A stretch of 21,007 nt of DNA, taken from NCBI GenBank assembly GCA_019114745.1, contig DXEY01000108.1, positions 1 through 21,007 of the forward strand. The letters are read 5' to 3'. This document shows, in pieces, positions 1 through 6,154 of this stretch. Positions within the stretch are counted from its first letter, which is position 1; every line of letters begins with the position of its first letter. The position numbers and the translations under genes were made by a program. A model generated the notes under the pieces. It did no database searches. It had not been told where the DNA came from and worked only from the letters and a program-made list of their open reading frames with translations. The stretch is from Candidatus Mediterraneibacter colneyensis. GTDB lineage: Bacteria > Bacillota > Clostridia > Lachnospirales > Lachnospiraceae.

Positions 1-1
1 C

Positions 2-196
2 CTGAATGAATTGATACAAGCGCAATTCGTTACCCACAGGCGCAAGGATATTGAGGATTTACCGCAGGATTTTCTTATCAACCACATTTCAGGCAGCTTT
101 GTTGAAATGGTTTTGTGGTGGCTAAAGGATAAGAAAAAGCATACCCCCGAAGAATTAGACTACTATTTTCGTTCTGTTATTGAGCCGGTTTTATAA
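2..196 (+). CDS. TetR/AcrR-family regulator, C-terminal fragment (5' end outside window)
   Basis: Only the last 64 codons or so are present; the reading frame is open from base 2 and ends with TAA at 194-196. The fragment is helical, with the pattern FLINHISGSFVEMVLWWLKD followed by a short basic stretch and an EELDYYFRS helix. This resembles the C-terminal ligand-binding domain of TetR-like regulators, where a GxxxxxxWWL helix near the end is common. The DNA-binding domain would lie upstream, so the assignment rests on the tail alone. The DNA is more AT-rich than everything downstream, which hints at a different origin. Whether it controls the GTPase gene 160 bp downstream is unknown, but short palindromes in that gap make it possible. 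Confidence 0.6.
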   Translation: MNELIQAQFVTHRRKDIEDLPQDFLINHISGSFVEMVLWWLKDKKKHTPEELDYYFRSVIEPVL

Positions 197-268
197 CAAA
201 CTTGAGGCAACGGGGGGAATAAAGGACGCAGATACAGATTGAGGTAAGTAACAGGGCAGTCCATACCA

Positions 269-282
269 ATTGTAGAAACAAT
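269..282. promoter_or_regulatory. Short palindrome ATTGT-N4-ACAAT, possible operator
   Basis: A perfect 5-bp inverted repeat with a 4-bp centre lies just upstream of the -35 region of the translational GTPase gene. Such short dyads are typical operators for TetR or GntR proteins, and a TetR-like gene ends 70 bp upstream. The link to that regulator is inference only. Confidence 0.3.
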
Positions 283-288
283 GCTTTA

Positions 289-317
289 TCGACTTATACC
301 CCTTTCTGTGCTATGAT
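289..317 (+). promoter_or_regulatory. Putative promoter of the TetM-like/NYN gene
   Basis: TCGACT (289-294, 4 of 6 to the -35 consensus) is followed after 17 bp by TATGAT (312-317, 5 of 6 to the -10 consensus). Transcription would start near 324, about 30 nt before the preferred ATG. The spacer contains the left arm of the inverted repeat at 296-350. Confidence 0.5.
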
Positions 318-350
318 TATGAATGCATAATTACAGACAGAAAGGGGTAT
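296..350. repeat. 14-bp perfect inverted repeat across promoter spacer and ribosome site
   Basis: ATACCCCTTTCTGT at 296-309 is exactly complementary to ACAGAAAGGGGTAT at 337-350, with 27 bp between. The left arm lies in the promoter spacer and the right arm contains the AAAGGGG ribosome site. A smaller dyad, ATTATG (316-321) with CATAAT (326-331), sits in the middle. It could be a pair of operator half-sites about four helical turns apart. If transcription starts further upstream, it could be a hairpin hiding the ribosome site. Confidence 0.7.
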
Positions 351-355
351 TTTCT

Positions 356-3079
356 ATGGGAAATACGTCTGATCATCATACAGGACATCTTAATATCGGC
401 ATCCTCGCCCACGTGGACGCCGGAAAGACGACCCTCTCCGAGGGCATGCTCTACCTGAGCGGCAGCATCCGCAGCATGGGCCGCGTGGATCACGGAAATG
501 CATATCTTGACACTTACGAACTGGAGCGGGAACGGGGGATCACGATCTTTTCCAAGCAGGCGGTGCTGTCGTGGAAGGGGCTGGATATCACCCTTCTGGA
601 CACGCCGGGACATGTGGATTTTTCCGCTGAGATGGAACGCGTCCTCCAGGTGCTGGACTATGCGGTGCTTGTGATCAGCGGCACAGACGGTATCCAGGGA
701 CATACAGTGACGCTCTGGAAGCTGCTGAAGCGGTATCACGTTCCGGTCTTCCTTTTTATCAACAAGATGGATCGGGAAGGGACGGACAGAGAGCATCTGA
801 TGAGGGAACTGCAGGAGCGGCTCGATGAGGGCTGCGCAGATTTCGCCGGGCTTTTCGGAAAAGGCGCCGGGGAAAACGCTCAGGCGGAAGGGGTGGCTGA
901 GAAGCTGGAAAGCCTTGCGGTATGTGACGAGAAGATGCTGGAGGAATATCTGGAGAGCGGTTCGATCGGGAAGGAGACCCTGAGAAGGGCGGTGGCAGAG
1001 AGAAAAGTATTTCCATGCTGGTTTGGCTCCGCCCTCAGGGCGGAAGGGATTGAGGAATTTATGGACGGGATCCGGGACTATTCTCTCATCCCGGCTTATC
1101 CGGGCGCGCTCGGGGCAAAAGTATACAAGATCGGGCGGGACGCACAGGGGAACCGGCTGACCTATCTGAAAGTAACGGGCGGAGAGCTGAAGGTGAAGGA
1201 AGCCCTGCCGGGGATCGAGGGCAAAGTGAACCAGATCCGCCTCTACTCAGGAGAGAAATACGACCTGCTCCAAAATGCGGCGGCGGGGGAAGTGTGCGCC
1301 GTGACCGGACTGGAAGGAACTTATCCGGGACAGGGGATCGGAGCGGAAGAGGATTCGCAGCTGCCGGTGCTAGAACCTGTCCTTACCTACCGGGTGGAGC
1401 TGCCGGACGGGTGCGATGTACACACAATGCTGAGAAATCTCCGCCAGCTCGAGGAGGAAGAGCCCCAGCTCCACATCGTATGGGAAGAGGAGTCAAAAGA
1501 AATCCATGTCCAGCTTATGGGAGACGTCCAGACAGAAGTACTGCAGAAGATGGTAAAGGAGCGGTACGGCGTGCTCATCGAGTTCGGCGAGGGCAATATC
1601 GTCTATAAAGAGACGATTGACAATACAGTCGAGGGTGTGGGGCATTTTGAGCCGCTGCGCCACTATGCTGAGGTGCATCTGCTCCTGGAGCCGGGAGAGC
1701 GGGGCTCAGGGATGCAGTTCGCATCAGACTGCAGCGAGGATGTGCTGGATCGCAACTGGCAGAGGCTGGTTCTGACTCACCTGGAGGAAAAGGAACACCG
1801 GGGAGTCCTGACCGGTTCTGCCCTGACGGATGTAAAGATTACCCTCATATCGGGGAGGGCTCACCAGAAACATACGGAGGGAGGCGACTTCCGCCAGGCG
1901 ACATACCGGGCGGTGCGCCAGGGACTCAGAAAGGCGCAGAGCGTGCTCCTGGAACCTTACTATGATTTCCGAATGGAGCTTCCGATGGAAAGCGTCGGGC
2001 GGGCGATGACTGATATCCAGCGGATGAACGGGAAATTTGAAGGCCCTGCGGCGGAAAACGACCAGGCGGTTCTGACGGGGCGCGTCCCGGTATCTGAGAT
2101 GCGCGGGTACCAGAAAGAATTTGCTTCCTACACAGGCGGATTCGGAAGGCTGTTCTGTACGCTGGGAGGATATGATATCTGCCATGATGCTGAGGATGCG
2201 GTCGAACAGATCGGATACGATCCTGACAGCGATACGGCGAATCCGTCGGATTCCGTGTTCTGCGCCCACGGGGCTGGATTTATCGTGCCATGGTATCAGG
2301 TGGAAGAGTACATGCATCTGGAGAACCGGCAGGAGGAAGGCGCGGCGGAAGATGCGGCTGTCATGGCGGCGCAGATCCGTCCTGCGGCGAGAACGATCGA
2401 GCTGACCCAGGAAGAGCTGGATGCGATCTATGTGCGGACGCCCGATCCGGTGAAGCGGAAAGTGAGCAGTACGCCTGTCAGAGTGGACGCGGATGCCTCT
2501 GGGGACTCGGCGGGAAAGTATGGCAGAAATGCCGGAAAAAACAGCAGAGACACAGAAGAGTATCTTCTGGTCGACGGATATAATATTATCTTTTCCTGGG
2601 ATGAACTCCGGGAACTGTCGGAGATCGACCTGGCGGCAGCGAGGGGAAAACTGGCAGATGTTTTGTGCAATTACCAGGGATACCGGAAGTGTACGCTGAT
2701 CCTTGTATTCGATGCATATAAAGTCGAGGGCAATCCCGGCGAGGTGGATAAGTACCACAATATTTATATCGTTTACACAAAAGAGGCAGAGACTGCCGAC
2801 CAGTATATTGAGAAAACGGTGCGGAAAATATCCCGGCGCCACCGGGTTACGGTGGCTACCTCAGATGCGCTGGAGCAGGTGATCATCCTGGGACAGGGCG
2901 CGCACCGTATGTCCGCTGCCGGTCTCAGGTATGAAGTGGAGCTGGCATTGCAGGAGATGCGGGGAGAGCATCTGGGAAAAGAAGGCAGTCTCAGGACATA
3001 TCTGTTCGACTGTCTTGAGGAGGATACTGCAAAGAAAATGGAGCGTGTGAGGCTGGGACGGGAAAACTGGCATGCATAA
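356..3079 (+). CDS. TetM/EF-G-like ribosomal GTPase fused to a YacP/Rae1-like NYN nuclease domain
   Basis: Translational GTPase of the ribosomal protection family, 907 residues against about 640 for Tet(M). The G motifs are intact: AHVDAGKT (18-25), RGIT (60-63), DTPGH (82-86), NKMD (136-139) and GSAL (224-227). EF-G-like domains II-V follow to about residue 640; domain V starts near LLEPYYDF, as in Tet(M). After a charged linker, residues 734-907 match YacP (NYN/PIN-like fold): LLVDGYNII, LVFDAY, KEAETADQYIEK and ATSDALEQ carry acidic residues D740, D786, D815 and D837. B. subtilis YacP is Rae1, which cuts mRNA in the ribosomal A site. The start at 356 is chosen because AAAGGGG (341-347) is 8 nt upstream; an in-frame ATG at 323 has no such site. 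Loop III at the tip of domain IV differs from Tet(M), so a tetracycline resistance role is doubtful. A ribosome rescue or quality-control role is inferred. Confidence 0.88.
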   Translation: MGNTSDHHTGHLNIGILAHVDAGKTTLSEGMLYLSGSIRSMGRVDHGNAYLDTYELERERGITIFSKQAVLSWKGLDITLLDTPGHVDFSAEMERVLQVLDYAVLVISGTDGIQGHTVTLWKLLKRYHVPVFLFINKMDREGTDREHLMRELQERLDEGCADFAGLFGKGAGENAQAEGVAEKLESLAVCDEKMLEEYLESGSIGKETLRRAVAERKVFPCWFGSALRAEGIEEFMDGIRDYSLIPAYPGALGAKVYKIGRDAQGNRLTYLKVTGGELKVKEALPGIEGKVNQIRLYSGEKYDLLQNAAAGEVCAVTGLEGTYPGQGIGAEEDSQLPVLEPVLTYRVELPDGCDVHTMLRNLRQLEEEEPQLHIVWEEESKEIHVQLMGDVQTEVLQKMVKERYGVLIEFGEGNIVYKETIDNTVEGVGHFEPLRHYAEVHLLLEPGERGSGMQFASDCSEDVLDRNWQRLVLTHLEEKEHRGVLTGSALTDVKITLISGRAHQKHTEGGDFRQATYRAVRQGLRKAQSVLLEPYYDFRMELPMESVGRAMTDIQRMNGKFEGPAAENDQAVLTGRVPVSEMRGYQKEFASYTGGFGRLFCTLGGYDICHDAEDAVEQIGYDPDSDTANPSDSVFCAHGAGFIVPWYQVEEYMHLENRQEEGAAEDAAVMAAQIRPAARTIELTQEELDAIYVRTPDPVKRKVSSTPVRVDADASGDSAGKYGRNAGKNSRDTEEYLLVDGYNIIFSWDELRELSEIDLAAARGKLADVLCNYQGYRKCTLILVFDAYKVEGNPGEVDKYHNIYIVYTKEAETADQYIEKTVRKISRRHRVTVATSDALEQVIILGQGAHRMSAAGLRYEVELALQEMRGEHLGKEGSLRTYLFDCLEEDTAKKMERVRLGRENWHA

Positions 3080-3125
3080 AAAAGCGGAAACTGGACGTTT
3101 TAATAAAACCAGATGAGTGATATGC

Positions 3126-3191
3126 TACCTGTAGCGTTGGGATAGATAAACTGCACGGACGCTGTTAGATGATAATACAGGAAAAGAGGTA
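3126..3191 (+). promoter_or_regulatory. Structured leader with alternative pairings upstream of the ECF S-component gene
   Basis: The leader can form a two-part stem: CCTGT (3128-3132) with ACAGG (3177-3181), enclosing AGCGT (3133-3137) with ACGCT (3159-3163). TACCT (3126-3130) can instead pair with AGGTA (3187-3191), which includes the ribosome site AGAGG (3185-3189). The two pairings share CCT and exclude each other, the logic of a translational riboswitch. I do not recognise it as TPP, FMN, preQ1-I/II or THF. A separate small hairpin, GTTTT-aat-AAAAC, lies at 3097-3109. No convincing promoter was seen in this gap. Confidence 0.4.
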
Positions 3192-3198
3192 ACTCATT

Positions 3199-3804
3199 AT
3201 GGCACAGAGAAACGAGACAATTATAAAAATCGCACAGACAGCGCTTATGGCTGCACTGTGTTTCGTATCCTTTACATTTCTGCAGATCAAGATCCCGCTT
3301 CCGGGCGGGGACGCCACATCCCTGCATATCGGTAATGCATTCTGCGTACTGGCGGCGCTGATCCTGGGCGGATGGTACGGCGGACTGGCAGGAGCGATCG
3401 GGATGGGAATTGCCGATATCATGGATCCGGTGTATATCACAGGCGCTCCCAAGACGTTTGTACTCAAACTCTGTATCGGTCTGATCGTAGGGCTGGTAGC
3501 GCACAGGATCGCAAAGATCAATGAGAGCAAGGATAAGAAATATGTGTTCCGCTGGAGTGTGATCGCCTCTGTGGCAGGGCTCGGATTTAATGTGATCGCA
3601 GACCCGCTGGCAGGCTTCTTTTATAATCAGTATATTATGGGCCAGCCCCAGCAGATGGCGGAGGTGCTGGCGAAATGGAGCACAGGCGCGACATTTGTCA
3701 ATGCGGTCGTGTCTGTATTCCTCGTAGGAGTTCTGTACAATGCCCTGAGGCCGGTGCTTATGAAAATGGGTATGATACACACGTACAAAGTGAAGGCGGC
3801 ATAG
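3199..3804 (+). CDS. ECF transporter S component (substrate-binding membrane subunit)
   Basis: A 201-residue integral membrane protein of the ECF S-component type related to Pfam PF07155. It would capture a vitamin-like substrate and work with the shared EcfA/EcfA'/EcfT energising module, which is not encoded here. The sequence shows IAQTALMAALCFVSFTFL as the first helix, then LHIGNAFCVLAALILGGWYG and an AIGMGIADIMDP stretch typical of the family, with about six hydrophobic segments in total. The length is normal. AGAGG at 3185-3189 lies 9 nt before the ATG. The substrate cannot be read from the sequence. The leader could respond to the same compound. Confidence 0.82.
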   Translation: MAQRNETIIKIAQTALMAALCFVSFTFLQIKIPLPGGDATSLHIGNAFCVLAALILGGWYGGLAGAIGMGIADIMDPVYITGAPKTFVLKLCIGLIVGLVAHRIAKINESKDKKYVFRWSVIASVAGLGFNVIADPLAGFFYNQYIMGQPQQMAEVLAKWSTGATFVNAVVSVFLVGVLYNALRPVLMKMGMIHTYKVKAA

Positions 3805-3866
3805 CAGTGCCGGCAGCGGCTTCAACAAAAATTTACAAAGTTTTTGATGATTTTTGCCCCATTCAA

Positions 3867-3875
3867 TGGTATGAT
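3867..3875 (+). promoter_or_regulatory. Extended -10 promoter before the zinc-ribbon/CD225 gene
   Basis: TGGTATGAT forms an extended -10 element (TGn plus TATGAT, 5 of 6). The best upstream -35 candidate, TTGATG at 3844-3849, is 20 bp away and therefore suboptimal, but extended -10 promoters tolerate this. The same TGGTATGAT is used before pyrF. Confidence 0.45.
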
Positions 3876-3927
3876 TATGACAGTACTTAAATAAGTATAT
3901 TACGATTACGAGAGTGAGGTAAGGTAA

Positions 3928-4524
3928 ATGAATTGTATTAAGTGTTATCAGGAAATCCCGGATGGTTCTAAATTCTGCCCGCACTGTGGCGCTCAGCAGC
4001 CGGATACGGCAGGCGCAGATCAGGTGAATGTACAGGCAGAGACAGCGGCGCCTTCAGAGCCGGCAGCACCGCAGGCTGAACCGACAGCACCGCAGGCAGA
4101 GTCACAGATCTATACTGCACCGCAGACTCAGTATCAGGATGCGCAGTCCCAGTATACCGGAGCAGGATATCAGGATGCTTCCAATACCGGTTACCAGAAT
4201 AATCAATATCAGGGCGTTCCGACTTATCAGTCCAACAATGCGCCGGAGAAACAGATCAACTGGGTACCGTATCTGGTGCTCTCTATTATCTCCACAGTGT
4301 GCTGCTGTCTTCCGTTTGGTATCGTGGCGATCGTATACTCTGCGAAGATCAACAGCGCAATGTCAGCAGGAGACTATGCGGCTGCCGAGAAGGCTTCCAA
4401 AACTGCAAGGATATGGATCATTGTAGCCTTTATCGTAGGTATCGTTGCGACAGTGCTCCTCACAATTTTCTATGGAGGATTGCTCGGATCGATCGGATCA
4501 GGATATTATTACTACAATTACTAG
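3928..4524 (+). CDS. Zinc-ribbon protein with CD225/dispanin membrane domain
   Basis: 198 residues in three parts. Residues 1-21 form a zinc ribbon with Cys3, Cys6, Cys17 and Cys20 (CxxC...CPHCG). Residues 25-108 are low-complexity and rich in Gln, Pro, Ala and Tyr, with a near repeat AAPQAEPTAPQAE. Residues 110-188 match the CD225/dispanin family (PF04505, which includes eukaryotic IFITM): a helix at about 112-136 with CCCLPFGIVAIVYSAKIN, the conserved loop AGDYAAAEKASKTAR, and a second helix at about 162-186. It ends in YYYYNY. The next gene encodes a DUF2752 membrane protein, a frequent partner of TM2/CD225 proteins in Clostridia. The function is unknown; membrane curvature or envelope organisation is a guess from the family. 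Confidence 0.85.
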   Translation: MNCIKCYQEIPDGSKFCPHCGAQQPDTAGADQVNVQAETAAPSEPAAPQAEPTAPQAESQIYTAPQTQYQDAQSQYTGAGYQDASNTGYQNNQYQGVPTYQSNNAPEKQINWVPYLVLSIISTVCCCLPFGIVAIVYSAKINSAMSAGDYAAAEKASKTARIWIIVAFIVGIVATVLLTIFYGGLLGSIGSGYYYYNY

Positions 4525-4544
4525 GAAAGAGCATGGATTGATCA

Positions 4545-5000
4545 ATGTTGGAATTAGCACGGCGGATCCGGGACAACAGAAAAATGAGGGTCGCGCTCGT
4601 ACTCTGTGCGGGGGCTGCCGCCGGTGTGGGGGCTCTGTATCTGTATTTTCACAATCCGCACAGCTATCCGCTGCCCTGTCTGTTTTATGTCGTGACAGGC
4701 TTCTACTGTCCGGGCTGCGGCGCCGGAAGAGCATGCTATTCGATCCTGCATTTTAAGTTTTTGGATGCGTTTTGTTACAATCCGCTAATGACACTTCTCC
4801 TGCCGCTGATCGGGCTGTATATCGCAGCGCGGGCATTGGACTGGATGATCACAGGGGGGAACCACATAGACAAAAAGATCAGTACGAAGGTGCTTATGTG
4901 GGTTTTGATCGGGATATTTATCTACGGAGTGCTCCGTAATATTCCGGTATTTCCGTTTACCCTGTTAGCGCCGGGCGGGATGTGGCAGATATTTTCTTAA
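4545..5000 (+). CDS. DUF2752 membrane protein
   Basis: 151 residues with about four hydrophobic segments. The family signature (PF10825) is CPGCGAGRACYSILHF at residues 55-70, followed by the AFCYNPLM motif. The start is the ATG 20 bp after the CD225 stop; the ribosome site is poor (AGGAAAG is about 15 nt upstream), so translation may be coupled to the upstream gene. A rho-independent terminator follows 7 bp after the stop, so the two genes probably form one short operon with the CD225 gene. The biochemical role of DUF2752 is not known. Confidence 0.82.
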   Translation: MLELARRIRDNRKMRVALVLCAGAAAGVGALYLYFHNPHSYPLPCLFYVVTGFYCPGCGAGRACYSILHFKFLDAFCYNPLMTLLLPLIGLYIAARALDWMITGGNHIDKKISTKVLMWVLIGIFIYGVLRNIPVFPFTLLAPGGMWQIFS

Positions 5001-5006
5001 CGGATG

Positions 5007-5039
5007 AGACGCCTGAAGGAAGAAAAACTTCGGGCGTTT
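5007..5039 (+). terminator. Rho-independent terminator after the DUF2752 gene
   Basis: ACGCCTGAAG (5009-5018) pairs with CTTCGGGCGT (5028-5037) with one T-G wobble and a 9-nt loop. The pairing can extend by two more bases, and the tail is TTTCTTTGTGTT. Confidence 0.8.
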
Positions 5040-5045
5040 CTTTGT

Positions 5046-5089
5046 GTTGCGACGAGGCAAAGTCCGGGCTTGCCCGAGATCTTGGCGAC
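5046..5089. repeat. Intergenic structured repeat, copy A
   Basis: The 39-bp core at 5049-5087 is 37/39 identical to 15466-15504. It folds as a hairpin with a GTCCGGG-cttg-CCCG-a-GAT heart, a CAA/TTG step and an outer GTTGC (5046-5050)/GCGAC (5085-5089) stem. It begins right after a terminator tail, as the second copy does. No coding function is apparent. Confidence 0.75.
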
Positions 5090-5094
5090 CGCTT

Positions 5095-5134
5095 ACAATC
5101 CCGGAATGTGCCTTTTGGCACTTCCGGTGATTGT
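5095..5134. repeat. Long hairpin next to copy A, with a partial relative at 18022
   Basis: ACAATC/GATTGT, CCGGAA/TTCCGG and GTGCC/GGCAC stack into a 17-bp stem with two single-T bulges and a TTTT loop. GTTTTA follows, so it could also act as a weak terminator. Bases 5108-5132 match 18022-18046 at 22 of 25 positions. The pyrF -35 box starts 3 bp downstream. Confidence 0.7.
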
Positions 5135-5136
5135 GT

Positions 5137-5165
5137 TTTACTATACGGCGGACTTATGGTATGAT
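5137..5165 (+). promoter_or_regulatory. pyrF promoter
   Basis: TTTACT (5137-5142) and TATGAT (5160-5165) are separated by 17 bp, with TG at 5157-5158 giving an extended -10. Only about 35 nt of leader would precede pyrF, too short for a PyrR-type attenuator. Confidence 0.6.
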
Positions 5166-5206
5166 AAAGGACAGGTATATCAGATGAAAAAACGGAGGAA
5201 AAGCAG

Positions 5207-6133
5207 ATGATCAATAAATTAGTAGAAAAGATAAAGAAAACAGGAGCTCCGATCGTAGTAGGACTCGACCCGATGCTCAGCTATATCCCGCAGCATATCC
5301 AGGACAGGGCGTTTGCGGAATACGGCGAGACTTTGGAGGGGGCTGCCGAGGCGATCTGGCAGTTTAACAAGGAGATCGTAGATAAGACGTATGACCTGAT
5401 ACCGGCTGTAAAACCGCAGATCGCGATGTACGAACAGTTCGGCGTGCCGGGAGTGGCGGCATTCCAGAAAACGGTAGATTACTGCAAGTCAAAAGACCTG
5501 GTGGTGATCGGTGATATCAAGAGAGGAGACATCGGTTCCACATCGGCGGCATATGCGGCAGGCCATCTTGGAAAAGTAAAAGTGGGCGCAAAAGAGTATC
5601 TCCCGTTTGATGAGGATTTCGCGACGGTGAACCCGTATCTCGGGTCTGACGGAGTGGATCCGTTTATCAAAGTCTGCAAAGAGGAAAAGAAAGGTATTTT
5701 TGTCCTTGTAAAGACTTCCAATCCTTCCAGCGGGGAATTTCAGGACAGAGAGATTGACGGCCGTCCGCTCTATGAGCTGGTAGGCGAGAAGGTTGCCGAG
5801 TGGGGCGCTGACTGCATGGGTGATGAATACAGCTATGTGGGAGCTGTCGTAGGCGCGACTTATCCGGAGATGGGAAAAGTGCTCCGCCGGATCATGCCGA
5901 AAGCGTATATCCTTGTACCGGGCTATGGCGCTCAGGGCGGACAGGGGAAAGATCTGGTTCACTTCTTTAATGAGGACGGTCTGGGAGCTATCGTCAATTC
6001 TTCCAGAGGTATTATCGCAGCGTACAGGCAGGAAGCATATGCAAAATACGGAGCGGAAAACTTTGGAGACGCATCGAGGGCGGCAGTGGAGGCGATGATC
6101 GCCGATATCAGCGGAGCGCTCGAGGGAAGATAA
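5207..6133 (+). CDS. pyrF: Orotidine 5'-phosphate decarboxylase
   Basis: Catalyses OMP to UMP, the last step of pyrimidine synthesis. The 308-residue length and the sequence fit the type 2 subfamily (about 270-310 residues) rather than the shorter 230-residue type 1. The catalytic signature is GDIKRGDIGSTS, with D103, K105 and D108; the N-terminal VVGLDP (phosphate barrel strand 1) and the VPGYGAQGG motif near the C-terminus bind the substrate. GGAGG at 5194-5198 lies 8 nt before the ATG. It is the first gene of the pyr block and has its own promoter after a terminator. pyrK follows after 21 bp. Confidence 0.96.
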   Translation: MINKLVEKIKKTGAPIVVGLDPMLSYIPQHIQDRAFAEYGETLEGAAEAIWQFNKEIVDKTYDLIPAVKPQIAMYEQFGVPGVAAFQKTVDYCKSKDLVVIGDIKRGDIGSTSAAYAAGHLGKVKVGAKEYLPFDEDFATVNPYLGSDGVDPFIKVCKEEKKGIFVLVKTSNPSSGEFQDREIDGRPLYELVGEKVAEWGADCMGDEYSYVGAVVGATYPEMGKVLRRIMPKAYILVPGYGAQGGQGKDLVHFFNEDGLGAIVNSSRGIIAAYRQEAYAKYGAENFGDASRAAVEAMIADISGALEGR

Positions 6134-6154
6134 GACAGGGAAAAAGGAGCAGTT

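Noticed and set aside
1724..2842. Long minus-strand open frame inside the GTPase gene (372 codons)
   Set aside because: It mirrors the codon structure of a clearly real gene on the plus strand, has no family resemblance and no ribosome site.
356..3079. Annotation as a tetracycline resistance determinant
   Set aside because: The GTPase family fits, but the drug-displacing loop of domain IV is not conserved and an extra nuclease-like domain is attached.
3080..3198. Known riboswitch (TPP, FMN, preQ1, THF) before the ECF gene
   Set aside because: None of the conserved core sequences of these classes, as I know them, could be found; only generic alternative pairing is supported.
5004..5210. Open frame of 68 codons upstream of pyrF
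   Set aside because: It consists of a terminator, the intergenic repeat and the pyrF promoter rather than a coding sequence.
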